A stretch of DNA of 64,000 nt from Heloderma charlesbogerti. Its lineage: Eukaryota > Chordata > Lepidosauria > Squamata > Helodermatidae. Position numbers and translations under genes: made by a program. The stretch is taken from positions 372,001 through 436,000 of the forward strand of contig JANEZZ010001898.1 of NCBI GenBank assembly GCA_026122225.1, in the 5' to 3' direction. How positions within the stretch are numbered: position 1 is the first letter of the stretch; every line of letters starts with the position of its first letter. Positions 12,093 through 23,331 of the stretch are shown here, piece after piece. Under the pieces are notes generated by a model that saw only the letters and a list, made by a program, of their open reading frames with translations, was not told the DNA's origin and ran no database searches.

Positions 12093-12610
12093 TAGGGATG
12101 TACGGACTGTGTAAAATCTAGTCTGTCTGTGTTTCGTAGATTGTCAGGTGCTCCATTGTCCGCCCACAGATGGAGGCGAATTTTTCTTTTGCCATGCTGA
12201 AAAATATGCAAATAATTATGTAAGCACTTATGTAAGCATTTACACAAGTATTTACATAATCATAGAATAGTCATAGAATAGTAGGGTTGGAAAGGGCCTA
12301 CAAGGCCATTGAGTCCAACCCCCTGCTCAATGCAAGAATCCAAGTCAGAGCATCCAAGTCAGATCATCATTTACCTTAGTATGTAACATTTAGTGTATTG
12401 TCCCCCATTCCATTCAACGTTTCCTCAGCAGAAACTTACATATTTTCCTACGAATTTATATGCGTAAATTTTGGGAAAGTGAAAAAATCATCCAGAAGTC
12501 CACAGACTCCACATGGCCTGAGGGAGTGGCTCTGCAGTGGATTCCGCAGGTCGGATTCTTAGAACTCTGAGCTCATTTTTAGTCCGTCTTGAATTTCTCC
12601 AGCATCTCTA
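12093..12610. mobile_element. hAT-type non-autonomous element with nested CR1 fragment (518 bp)
   Basis: It starts TAGGGATGTACGGA, ends CATCTCTA, and has a perfect 8-bp duplication GGTTTCAG at 12085-12092 and 12611-12618. It shares its left part (TAGGGATGTAYGGA, then TTGTCAGGTGCT) and right end (TTTCTCCARCATC) with the element at 51929-52358, so the two form one family. A CR1 3' fragment at about 12257-12370 sits inside and accounts for the extra length. Confidence 0.85.
12257..12370 (-). mobile_element. CR1 LINE 3' end fragment
   Basis: In reverse complement this reads through the CR1 tail: a TGCATTGAGCAGGGGGTTGGACTC-like segment, GGCCTTGTAGGCCC, CCAACCCTACTATTCTATGA and a short ATTCTATG repeat. 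It matches the 3' end of the CR1 at 38556-41742. It is strongly 5'-truncated, as is normal for CR1. Confidence 0.85.
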
Positions 12611-12618
12611 GGTTTCAG

Positions 12619-12983
12619 ACCATCATCTGTTGTTTCAAGGGGAAGAATTCTCAGGGCAGACCATGTCAGATGTATGACAGGTACACATGTGTCTGAGCAA
12701 GTGTGCTAGCATACCTCAGTCATGTAATTAATCCCCACAGGCCACAGGCCACAGCCCACTTTTGGCTTGGGGAGGAAGACTCTTAAAGACATACAACCTT
12801 GATGGGGAGAAATCATATTGTAAGTACTTGTATGTGTTCTGGGTTGGGATCATTATGTGACATTATGGTCACTTGCCCCAGGGACTGATGTGCACCTTAC
12901 CAAGTTTTCCCTCCAGATGCATGGGTAGATTTGGACCATGTGTTTGGAGCAACTGCCTGTGATCCTAAGCACTCTGAGATGGC
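12619..12983. other. Unassigned intergenic sequence
   Basis: No recognisable gene or repeat. Confidence 0.5.
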
Positions 12984-12991
12984 ACACAAAC

Positions 12992-13569
12992 TAGGAATGT
13001 ACGAAAGGGACTTACCTTGTCCCGCAGCTTTTTTCGCAGTGGGGGGAGGTGCTTCACTTCTCCCCCCGAAGTTCATGCGAGGGGGGGGAGGCTTCGCGCC
13101 TCGCCCAGCCGAAATTCAGGCCGGGTGGGAGGCGCCCCATCCCTCGCCGGCGAAAGTCAGGCGGGGTAGAAGCGCCCCGTCTACCCGGCCGTGAAAAAAA
13201 GAAAAAAAACACCCCCGTGATAGGCTACGTAACGATTAACGTAGCCTATCATGGCTGACTTTGCAAATCTAGCCGTGATAGGCTACGTTAATCGTTACGT
13301 AGCCTATCACGGGGGTGTTGTGTTTTTTTTAACTTTCCTTGTAATGGCGGTGGTGGCAGCCGGTCAAAAGACCGGCTGCCGCCCCCGCCCCTGACGAAGA
13401 CCTGATGAACCGCCACCAGGACCCGCCGCTCGGAGGGACATTCATGAAAGGTAAGTGAAAGGGGGGGTGGCGGGGGGGTGGCGGAGAATTTCACCACCGA
13501 TTTCGTGGGGCCAAATGCGTTGGCGCTCGGCCCCCCGAAGTTTCGGGGAGAAATTCTCCCCCATCCCTA
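12992..13569. mobile_element. Palindrome-core hAT-type element (578 bp)
   Basis: Termini are TAGGAATGTACGAAAG...CATCCCTA with the perfect duplication ACACAAAC at 12984-12991 and 13570-13577. Two TGATAGGCTACGT hairpins (13215-13254 and 13273-13312) are arranged as mirror images, so together with the flanking AACACCCCCG and CGGGGGTGTT they make one dyad at about 13208-13319. The centres of both hairpins differ from the other copies (AACGATTAACGT and its complement) but are still palindromic. Outward-facing donors lie at both ends: CAAG/GTAAGTCC on the minus strand near 13010, and AAAG/GTAAGTGA on the plus strand at about 13448. A subterminal dyad of CCCCGAA and TTCGGGG lies near the right end. 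Confidence 0.88.
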
Positions 13570-13577
13570 ACACAAAC

Positions 13578-15723
13578 ACACCCAGTAGCATGGTCATCAC
13601 TGACACTTGGTGCAATACTACTTCTCCGGGAACAGTGTAAATAGGTATCCCAACCATGTGGGCAAGCTGTTTTCACACGGTCTTTTTCTATGTGTAGATT
13701 CCATTAAATAAAGATTAGCAACTGGCATTTTTTGTTGTTGAGGACATTCTACATCTTCACTTTGAAAATATATTTTCTGCTTCTGTGCACTAGTAAACAG
13801 CAGGAAAAAAAGATGCAATTTTTTGTTTGCAATTAAAAGGTACATTAACATAAATGTCACAGAACCAGCTATATTTGTTTTTCTTGCCTCACATGAGGTT
13901 AGGAAGTTGACAAACACTAAATTTTCCAGCAATTAACAAAAAGTATATCAAATTTACATACCTCTTTGCTATATTTGGTACAATCAGCTCCATCAAGAGG
14001 CAAATTTACCTTTTCTTTCCACATCATTACCAGCCACAGTCTGTCCAACAGGGCCGATGTGAAATGGCTCTATATTTTTGCTCCAATTCTATTTCACATA
14101 ATTTCCTGTGACATTTTGAAGAACGTGAAACCAAAGATAATGCTTCCATAGGTATAGCTTGTAGTTTTGGTTTGGTCTGTTTTATCATGGCTGTCATTAA
14201 TCACTTGGTATGACTGTTGCGGCATTTGTTTTAAACCTTTCATCTGAAAGGGTTCATTTCAATCAAAAAGCAAAACAAAAAAAACCCACCCAGGGCTGAA
14301 GTCATCTGATGCCTTGTAACAAATTCAGATGACCCTGAACAGAAGCTCAAGAATTATCACCCATTGTGAGGAAATTGCCGCACTGATTTCTGAAGCAACC
14401 CTAGCTTCTGCTAAATTACGTTTACAATCCCAGAGTGAAGTATTACCTGAGTGCCCAATAGGTTGTATGTTGCTCCTCAGAGGATCCAGCACTAATATGG
14501 CTGTAGCCCTTACACACCCAGAATCCTTTGCTTGAGAAACAAGATCTCATCTCATCTCCAGTGCTAGACTTACCCTTCTCACACACAAACATAACCTGAT
14601 TTATGCCACTGTTGTTCACAGGTTTCACTTCATGGAAACAGACACAGAAAACTGTATTTCTGTCCATACCCCAGATTTGAGCCTCCCTGTAGCATTTGTC
14701 TGTGGCATAATTTGGTCACTTGAGCCACATCAGTGTGTGCCTAAAGCCCCCTTCTTTTATTGGGCGAGCAATATGGGAGCCACTGCAACATGGCACCTTC
14801 CAGAACCACAAGGATAATGTGACAAGTTCTAGGCCCCATGGGAGGAGCATAAGCCCCCCTCCCCTGTAATGCAAGCTTATAACAATATATGTGAGACCTG
14901 CAACAAAATGTTGCAGTGTATCTCCATCCCAGCTTGGGGATAGAGTTCTAACTCAAGAAAAAGACAGGCCCCTATAGATAATATGAGGCCACCACTATCA
15001 ATCTACCATAACAACCCAGCCTAGTGCAATGTGCCACAGGCACAAAACAAGAAGAAATATATGCAGCACCAATAACAAAATACATGAACTCATCCACACG
15101 CTATATACCAAGTCACAAAAGAGATGGCATGCACATATGTAGCATATTATCAAGGAGTCAAGCATTTGAAAAATGGTTAAATATTTCTAGCTGGTCTTTG
15201 GAAGACAGGCAAGCTAAACAAATTTACCCATTTTACAGATGGCGCATACTAGGAAAATTTAATTTTGCAAGCATTTCTAGTACATTCTGTTCACCAAAAA
15301 AAGATAAAATTCTGAGAAACTAACACAAGTAAAGGCTTAAATTCTGACAGCACAAGATAATAACTAGCTAGGCTGGGCCTACTCTTAAAATTAACTAGGT
15401 AGGCCAGGCTAACCCTTCCCCACATTCAACCTTACCCTTGGTGTCTGTCTGTCTGTCTCTGTACCACTTGTTGTTGCTTGGATGAGTCACAGTGATAAGT
15501 GAGGGTGTGTTTTTTCTCCTCTCCTCTGTGTTCATTGGGTGATGAAGTATATGGAGGGTGTTGTATCAGGGTAGGGAGATTTGATTAAAGAGGGTCATTC
15601 AGGTTAAACACTGCATGACATTGTTATATGAAATGTCAGGGTGGAATGCATAAATTCTATTTCCGACCATCGTTCTATGCACTTTTACACAGGAAGTAGG
15701 TACACCGAACCAAGTGGGACTTT
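13578..15723. other. Unassigned intergenic sequence
   Basis: No genes recognised. The last part (about 15700-15731) belongs to a dispersed repeat with the phrase GTGGGACTTTGTTCTGAG, also seen near 17120 and 48800, which is the target of the next element. Confidence 0.45.
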
Positions 15724-15731
15724 GTTCTGAG

Positions 15732-16566
15732 TAGGGATGAGTGGATCAGCAAAACCGAGATCTCTGAATTCCATTTCAAAGTAAGGATGGATGGATTCAT
15801 CCACACCCAGCTTTGGTGGGCGCTCGCCAAGCCGCCACTGCTGCCTGTCCGTACTCACAGCACTGCGCAAACTTTGTCACGGCCCGGCAAGCACCCGCCG
15901 AAACCACGGGGCTGCCTGTCCTCCCCAGCGAGCCACCACTGTACACAACAATGGCAGCTTGGGTGATTCTGGGTAGGTAATGTTGCATACGTGGAGGCCA
16001 TAAAGGCCCCTTTTATGCAACATTACAGGCATGAATGCTTCATTCAGCTTCTGGGCAGCTGCTGGGTGCTCGCTGAACTGTGGGGTGCTTGCTGAGCAGG
16101 TTTGTGAATGCCCTGCAATTTGGTGAGTGGGGCCCAGGAGGGTGGGTGACGGGGAGTCTGTTGGACTCCACCCCCTCCTGCAGACTCTCACAACATCCCT
16201 ATCTCAAAGCTCATTTTGACTTGATTCTGCATCAGATTGCAAGCTTTGTTGTTTTCATTTGCTTGAAAATCTGTGCATATGCTCGTGCATATTCTTCCAA
16301 ATGTAGGCATCACTTGTGTGTACAGATTCTTCTCCAACTGGTTAAAGCATATTTGTGCACATTTTTCAAAAGTACACATTTTTTCATTCACATTTTTCAA
16401 ATGTACTCATGATGTCAAACACATTTTTGGGTCCATGAATCACATTGCATGCTTCGAAATGTATGGACTTCAGCTGCAGATTGTGTCCGAGTCTGTGTTT
16501 GGTCCAGAAGTTGCAAACAGGGGAAATTCTGAAAAAAATGAACTGAAGCAAATTTCTCATACATCC
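15732..16566. mobile_element. hAT-type element, outer member of a nested pair
   Basis: It starts TAGGGATGAG at 15732 and ends CATCC near 16566. The host repeat reads GGGACTT...TTCTGAG before it and TGAGCAGACATAG after it, so the insertion interrupts a known phrase (ACTTCTGAGTAGACAT-like). The left duplication is GTTCTGAG; on the right only TGAG survives, implying loss of about seven bases at that junction. The interior is itself interrupted by the 15782-16201 element. The remaining 16210-16560 part is AT-rich with repeated GTGCATATT and ACATTTTTCAAA phrases. Confidence 0.7.
15782..16201. mobile_element. Nested palindrome-bearing hAT-type element, ATGTTGCATA core (420 bp)
   Basis: Termini TAAGGATGG...CATCCCTA lie between the duplications TTTCAAAG (15774-15781) and TCTCAAAG (16202-16209), 7 of 8 bases alike. 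The core dyad at about 15976-16028 pairs TAATGTTGCATA with TATGCAACATTA around GGCC. The right-end sequence (TGTTGTGAGAGTCTGC in reverse) matches the left end of 21733-22187, so the two are one family sharing termini with the TGATAGGCTAC elements but not their core. Confidence 0.8.
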
Positions 16567-16570
16567 TGAG

Positions 16571-17064
16571 CAGACATAGACATGGTCAGACTGTCAATAA
16601 GCATTAACATTTTTAGGGTTAGGATCAATAACAGGGTTTAGGTTGTGTGTGTTTGTGTGGCTCTGCTCCTTCCTCCTCTGTCCTTGCCCATTGCCTCACC
16701 GTGGACAAGGACAGAAGGAAAGCAGGGGAATCTGCCCATCCTGATGCCCAGCCTCAAAGAGGCTTGCAAGGTAGGGTATTTACATCCTGGCTTGCAAGGC
16801 TGTCTGACCCTGGTACCAACAAAATCAATTTTCCTGTGCTTGAGTCATGAGAAGAGCAGAGGAATTCATGGACCAGCCTCTTTCTCACCGCTTCATTTGC
16901 TTGCTCTCCTTCCTGCTTCCTCCTGCCTCCTCTTAGCATAGTATTAAGTTATTATTATCTTTGTATTGCTGGTAAGGTGGTGAGAAATAACAGCTTACCT
17001 TAGGCTGAGTAGACCTACATGGTTTGATGGGCAATTTGAGCCAAATACTTCCTCATTCACAGTC
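16571..17064. other. Unassigned intergenic sequence
   Basis: The first bases (16567-16600) complete the dispersed repeat split by the preceding element. The rest is unassigned. Confidence 0.45.
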
Positions 17065-17165
17065 ACTTACACTATAGTCTTATGTACATCTATAGTAAAG
17101 TACGTTTCATGGAGTTGAATGGGACTTACTCCTAGGTAAGTATGTATACAGTTACAGCCTTGGCA
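17065..17165. repeat. Dispersed MITE-like repeat (GAATGGGACTTACTCC family)
   Basis: It contains GAGTTGAATGGGACTTACT followed by a GTAAGTATGTATA segment. Close relatives are at 48700-48870 (two units), 52790-52865, and worn ones near 34265 and 15700. The phrase is common in squamate intergenic DNA. Borders are approximate. Confidence 0.5.
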
Positions 17166-19583
17166 CAGTATCTCATCACAGTCAAAGCACAGTCAAAGTC
17201 CCATGGTGCGGCCTTTCATGGGAAACGAAGGGAAGCTGAAGATGCACTTTAATGAATGTTTATGGCCTACATCAAATAATCATGACTTACTGCATGAGAA
17301 ATGGTGTGCTATTTTTCCATTCACAAACTACAGCTTCATTCTGTTGAGGAGGTAACATTTGTTTACAACTATACTTCACTTGGAACATCTGCAGAGTATA
17401 CAGAATTCCATGGGACATACCTAACGGCTCCTTAAAGTGAAATTATTCAATGAAGAACGACAAAATATCATCCAGTACAAAATGTGTAGGGTGAAAAATA
17501 TTCCTCTTTGCCAGTGAATTCAATATATTTCTACGGAATGGGGCTCTGTGGCACTGGCTTTGAGCCTGAATAAGGCTGTTTTAGTTGTTAGATTTAAACC
17601 ACAGGACAGTCTACATTATGACTCACAAGCTGAACATAGCCCACCAGTCATGAATGACAGCCCACTATGAGCCCAATAAACTTGGTTTCCCAGCCCTGCC
17701 TGGACTTCAAAAGCTGGGGGATTGTTAAGCAGATTGCAGGTCATAGTCCATGGCTGGTGGACTGCATCTGGCTTGATGGATCACCGGCTGAGCAGGCTCA
17801 CACCAGAAACGGCAACCAAAGGAAGTATCTGAGTTTTAGAACCACTTCTGCTGCTTCTAATACTACTAGCTTTCCTTTCCTTTCCTTCTACCTCCTCCTC
17901 CTCTTTTGCCTTCTGTCAAAATTTTATAGATATTCTCCAAATTGGCATTGAATTTTACTTTAGGTAAAATTCGGCGGGACCTCTACCAGAGACCAAAAAC
18001 TGATTTACACATTACCCACAAATGGTGATTCCTGCTGAAACTCTGGTGCAAGACAACCCTGTGGTGAGGAGTAATGTTTTAAATGCCTCTACTGCTCATG
18101 ACAGTGTAAGCAATTAGATTATGCAAACACCCTGGATGCAGCTAATACTGGTCTACAGATGCCCCCAAACCCCAAATGAAGTAGCCCCCAATGCATAGAT
18201 TACATTAAATATGTAGCAGAGCTCTCTATGGAGTTTTTCTTTACTCAAAAGTAAGCATGGGGGTGATTTGGATTGGGACCTCAGCATGCAGGAGTGAGGG
18301 AGTTTAATCTTTCCCTCCATCTGCTTCCACCCAGAAAACCACCCACCCCACACAGAATGTGGCCATTAGCACGAGTAAAATAAAACCCCATTGTTAACAG
18401 TGGGATTGTTTCTATTGTTCTTCTTGTTATTACTACTAATATTATTACTATTACTGTCATTACTATCACTAACTGCCATGTGCAGCTGGGATTTGCAGGA
18501 GGAGGTGGGAAGCAGCTGGAGAGGGAAAGATTAAAACTTACTTCCCTTCATGATGTGGTCCAAGTCAGGAACAGGGCCTCCACATTTACTTTTGATTAGA
18601 GAACCCCTTCTCCCCATCACACACACAGAGCTGTGCACTATATATCAAACATAATGTGTAGTTTGACTCCCACGATTGTATCCACTGTTATCATTCTACC
18701 AGTGAGTGGAGGGGGAATGTAAGGTGGAACAGATTTCTCCTCCTCCCTATATTCCCCACCCCAGCACACCCCAAATTTGCTCGGGAGAGTTGGGGGACCC
18801 TCTGGAGCTGATTTGGGGGATGTGCAAGGGGCTTGAGAAGGAAGAGAGGATGGGGAAATCTCCTTGTGCAAGCAGACTTCTACTTGTACCACCCTCAGAT
18901 TTCAGTATAATACAGCAAAGGTATTATAGCAGGTGTATTGGGGGTAAGGTTTTTAAACTAGTCTTTTTTGTGACTATATCTTTAATTAATTCCCAATATA
19001 ATTATAGGAAAAGCAGCTAAACAGTGCTGCATTAGGCAAACCCTGGATCCCAGAGAGATGCAACCAACTGCAATAAGGATGAATATTATTAGGGGACAAT
19101 CCTATGCACAGGCTTTCTTCACATGAAGCTTTTATCCTGCAATTAAGATTGCTCCTTCACAGAAGTTTGTTGGCTCTTTACATGATGCCATGAACCTCCA
19201 AGGTGTCTCCTGCACTAAATGACCTTTTGTTGGTGGGTCCATTGGAAGAGGCACATCAAATCCCCCTTGTACCATTGCTTCCATAGATCACATGACTAGA
19301 AACTCTTGCTGAAACTTAGATTAATTACTCAAAAGGTGTCGACTTGCATCATTGACAGCCTGCACAAAACAACATATAAACTCCCAAGCCAGAGAACAGC
19401 TACAGCAAAGTTCCTCCCAGCCAAGTCTCTCTAAAGTTGTGTGTTTTGGCTTGTAGGCAGATAAGCTCCACTGTTCTCGCTGTCTTCCAAGAGTGCTGGG
19501 GAAATTAGCTCTGAAGACAGGAGTTATTTTGCCTTGCCCTCCCCCTGTAGCTGTTCCTCAAGACAGGATTTTCTAAATACACT
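17166..19583. other. Unassigned intergenic sequence
   Basis: No gene recognised. A run of imperfect ATTACTA units occurs at 18420-18470. The phrase near 19110-19195 (CACAGAAGTT...CATGATGCCATGA) resembles 27890-27972 and is probably a dispersed repeat. Confidence 0.45.
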
Positions 19584-19591
19584 CTCACACC

Positions 19592-20281
19592 TAGAGGTGT
19601 ACAAAACCTACTTACCCATCCACTGAAGGGGTCCGTGGGGGGAAGGAGGCGATCCATCCCTCCCCCCAGAATCCTCCCCAGCTGGCTCCGCTCCACGGCA
19701 TGTCCACGGAGCTGCCAGCCGGGCCCAGCCGCAGCCAGATGTCCGGCCGCTGCCACGCAAATGGCATCCAGTGTAGCGAACGCCATTTGCATTCCTGCTC
19801 TTTGTTGTGGTAGGCCACGTAAATATTTATGTAGCCTATCACAGCCAAGGGCAGGGACACAAATTGTGTAGCAGATGCCATTTGCGTCCCTGCTCTTTGC
19901 CGTGATAGGCTACGTTAATATTTATGTAGCCTATCACGGCCAAGGGCAGGGACGCAAATGGTGTAGCAGATGCCATTTGCGTCCCTGCTCTTTGCCGTGA
20001 TAGGCTATGTAAATATTTACGTAGCCTATCACGGCCAAGGGCAGGGACTCAAATGGTGTCTGCTACACCGGACACCATTTGTGTCCACAGCCCAGCAGCA
20101 GATGGCTGTGGACCGAAGACGACGGACCTGCACTGGCTGCCGCCAGGAAGGGTCCGTCCCGACTAGCCTTTGCGGGGTGGCGGGGGGGGGGAGCAGTCCG
20201 TTCTGCCGTGGACTCCAGGGGGCTGGATTCTAAAGAATCCGGCCTCACTGGAGTCTGTGGCATATTTCTCCACCATCCCTA
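19592..20281. mobile_element. Palindrome-core hAT-type element with triplicated hairpin module (690 bp)
   Basis: Termini TAGAGGTGTAC...CATCCCTA, duplications CTCACACC (19584-19591) and CTCACACT (20282-20289), 7 of 8 alike. Three TAGGCTACGTAAATATTTACGTAGCC-type hairpins follow one another at about 19805-19844, 19896-19939 and 19995-20035. Each is separated by the same linker (CCAAGGGCAGGGACGCAAATGG...CCATTTGCGTCCCTGCTCTTTG), which is itself a dyad. The period is about 95 bp. A donor-like GTAAGT lies on the minus strand at the left end; the right-end counterpart is missing. Confidence 0.87.
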
Positions 20282-20289
20282 CTCACACT

Positions 20290-21401
20290 TCCACTGAGGC
20301 CCCAGATAAGCAGTTTCCACTGGATAAGAGCTGGGAATGCCTATCCCTTCTACCCCATAGTTTACACCATTGGGAGCTGAGCCGGCTCTTCTGTTAAGTC
20401 TCCCATGAGTCCCATCACCTGCAGTCTTGGGCTTTGTTTCTTCCTGCCAGGTCAGTGCATGGTTCTCCACCCCTTTTCCTTCTCTGTCTTTACAGCCCCT
20501 GCTGGCTCTTATTCCTCTTTCGACCATCCTAACAGCTGCAGGATTTAGGCTAGGGGTTGAAACACCTCCTTCATCTGGTCTTTGTCCCCTCTCTCAGCTT
20601 GTCTGCAATCTTTGTCCTCCACATTGTTTTGCTTTCTCTTCTTCCTCCAAATCCTCGGTGTTTTGTCATCCTTCAGTCAATGTTTGTCTCTGACTTGCTT
20701 CCACTGTCTTATCTCTGTCCTCTCTCTTTTGCCTAAATGCTGCCTCATTAAGTATGCTCTCCCATACAGCCCCACCCCCAGGACTCTGGCCAGTTGAGCA
20801 GCATCTCCCTGCTACTTCTGGGACACACTGCATAGTAGCAGCAACTGCTTGCCTGCCCCCCCCCCCCCGCTTGCTGCTACCCCCAAACAGCCTGTTGACT
20901 GTTCCCCTCGCTGCTTTGGCTGAGAGGTGAGTGGCCTTGGGAGTGAAACAACTGCAATGTGGTCTCCTAGGGCAGGACATGCCTTGGTGATCCCCGATCA
21001 GTCATCACACCTTTGTTCCATTTTTAAATAGACTGCAGATAATGAGCTACCAAATTACCTCAGTGTGTTCTGCTTCAGTTCCCTCCGTGAAAAGAGGAAA
21101 AGCAGAAAGAAGAGCAGCGAGATCAATGGAAGATAATGGAAGACTCAGATATGAGAAGAAGGAGGGGGAAAGGGGAGAGGGGAAAGGAAGCAGGTGAAAA
21201 AAGGGTGTCATTGTGATCCTGCATTTAAAATGGAAGCAGAAAGCCCCATTTTAAATGCAGGATTTTAGGCTGGTATAGAGATGCCCCTAGTTAGACAGAA
21301 AAATGGCCAACATCTCCCAGCATTCCCCAGTCAGCATTGTAGGACTTTTTTCTGTCTAAACATGCATGGGACTGTGCCCTTAACAAAGCAATTGGCAAAA
21401 C

Positions 21402-21402
<1 letters not shown>
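20290..21402. other. Unassigned sequence
   Basis: Pyrimidine-rich stretch at 20440-20720, C-run at 20858-20868, purine-rich tract 21100-21200, and a small perfect hairpin at 21220-21260 (TGCATTTAAAATGG...CCATTTTAAATGCA). Short frames only. Confidence 0.5.

Positions 21403-21450
<48 letters not shown>
21403..21450 (+). repeat. Microsatellite (TATC)n
   Basis: About twelve uninterrupted TATC/ATCT units, a typical vertebrate tetranucleotide repeat. Confidence 0.95.
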
Positions 21451-21732
21451 ATCTTTAATTTCTATCAAATGTTTCAGCTTCTGCCTTCGTCTGACAGTTA
21501 GTATAAGAGTTGAAACACAGGTCACAGGGTGATAGCTACAAAATGGAAGTGCTGTGGATGGAATTCCCAGAATGCAAGAGAAGCACATGATGTGGTGTTA
21601 TCCTACTAGTTCATGCCAGTTAGAGTCAATGCGTCCTGTCTATAAATCCAAAAGTATTCCCTTGTTTCAAAGATTGCTGGATTTGAATTAATTCTCATAT
21701 ATGTTGTGGAAGTCCGAGAGTCCGTATACGTT

Positions 21733-22187
21733 GCAGGATGTTGTGAGTGTCCAAGAGGGGGCTGGAGTCTGGTGGACTCCCCCACCCTGGCTCAGCCTTG
21801 CAGAACCCATTTACCAAGCTGTCATGCTTACTGGACCCCACTTGCCAAGCTGTCGTGCAGTCTGTGAGCACCAGGCAGAGACCCAACCCCTCAGTGAGCT
21901 GCCATTTTGCAAAAAAAAAAAAAAAAAGCTTCGTTTTTTCTGTAAATGTAATGTTATGTAAATGGCGGCTTTAAAGGGGCCATTTATGCAACATTGCAGG
22001 CATAGGTGATCCATTTACACCTGTAATGTTGCCAAAATGGCCCCTTTACGGCAAACATTTATGCAACATTACATTTATGGAAAAAGCCAAGCCACCATTT
22101 TTTCACAAAATGGTGGGTCAATGAGGGGTTGGGTGGCTGCCAGGTGCTTGCACACTGCGCTGTGGCTTGTCCAGGGAGCCAAATAGG
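21733..22187. mobile_element. hAT-type element, ATGTTGCATA palindrome core, right end missing
   Basis: The left end (GCAGGATGTTGTGAGTGTCC) matches the reverse of the right end of 15782-16201. The core has two long dyads, 21947-22008 (TAATGTTATGTAAATGG...CCATTTATGCAACATT) and 22020-22073 (TAATGTTGCCAAAATGG...AAACATTTATGCAACATTA). The matching right terminus is not found before the next element starts at 22188, so this copy is truncated and no duplication can be read. Confidence 0.65.
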
Positions 22188-22443
22188 TAGGAGTGCACGA
22201 AAGCCACATACCTGGTCTCGCAGCTTTTTGCGGTGGGGGGGAGGCGCTTCGCTGCTCTCCCTGCGAAGTTCAGGCCGGGGGGGAGGCTTCCCGCCTCGCC
22301 CGGCCGAAATTCAGGCTGGCAGGGAGGCTTCCCGCCTCGCCCGGCCGAAATTCAGGCCGGGGAGGAGGCGCCTCGCCTCGCCCAGCCGCAAAATAAAAAG
22401 TTTTTTTAAAAAAAAAAAACGCCCCCGTGATAGGCTACGTGAC
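22188..22443. mobile_element. Palindrome-core hAT-type element, right-truncated
   Basis: The left end TAGGAGTGCACGAAAG and the GGCCGAAATTCAGGC...GGGGAGGCTTCCCGCCTCG blocks match 47446 onward. It stops in the first hairpin arm (TGATAGGCTACGTGAC at about 22428-22443) and passes into unrelated sequence. It has no right end and no second duplication. Confidence 0.8.
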
Positions 22444-23072
22444 ACGCTACCAGCACAGGACACGCTTTGGCACCTGCTGAGGACCATTGGGCCCCAGTGC
22501 CTCAGTAGGGCCCACTGTTTCTGACACATGCCATGAGGTACCCTTTAAAACTGACAATCCAGTAAGCACAGGTAGTTGCCATTTTAATTTTCCATAATAC
22601 CCGCAATGTAGCATCCCTCCAAGACATTGCTGGAAATTCAAATGGCAGCCACCCAGTATTGATTAGAGACCTACTGCTGCCACCTCCAGCTGTCACCTTC
22701 TGTTCCCAACCCAAGAAAGCCTGCTGGTAGCTGGAAATTGTAGGAGAGGGCCCACAAGAGGGCACTCTGCCACAGGCCTTCTCAAACTTGAGCTGGCCCT
22801 GTCTGCACACTAGGAGGGAATGTTCCTTCACCTTGCAAAATCTTTCTGAAATCACTCCTGAGGAATATTCCCACATGGTCTGAAATTAAAGGGGTACTGG
22901 AGAGCCCTTAAGGAAAATTCTGCCATTATAAGTCTCAAAATCCACTGCTTATAAAAATGACACCTGTTGAGCTAATAACTTGAAATTTGTCATCCACTGA
23001 TAGGGTCTGCAAATCTGCCTAATTTCAAACCAATCCAATAAAAATTACCACAGGTATAGCAAGTTTAAAAGT
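22444..23072. other. Unassigned sequence
   Basis: No gene or repeat family recognised. Confidence 0.45.
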
Positions 23073-23331
23073 ACCAATAATTTTATTTATTTATTTATTT
23101 ATTGCATTTATACCCCGCCTTTCTCCCTCTTGCAAGGAACTCAAGGCGGCTTACATTATCCTCCTCCTCACCGTTGTATCCTCACAACAACAACCCTGTG
23201 AGGTAGGTTGGGCTGAGAGTCTGTGACTGGCCCAAAGTCACCCAGTGAGCTTCCATGGCCAAGTGGGGACTAGAACCCGGATCTCCCAGCTCCCAGTCCA
23301 TCACTCTCACCACTACACTACACTGGCTCTA
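23073..23331 (-). mobile_element. tRNA-derived SINE with LINE-type 3' tail
   Basis: On the minus strand the head starts near 23331 with AGCCAGTGTAGTGTAGTGG, including a pol III A-box-like TAGTGGTGAGAGTG (about 23300-23315), then a perfect B-box match GGTTCTAGTCC (about 23270-23280). The middle has the ATGGAAGCTCACTGGGTGACTTTGGGCCAGTCAC and CCTCACAGGGTTGTTGTTGTGAGG segments. The 3' tail is AAGGCGGGGTATAAATGCAATAAATAAATAAA, shared with L2-type LINEs, so an L2 partner is likely. Length and order fit a complete or nearly complete SINE. Confidence 0.8.
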
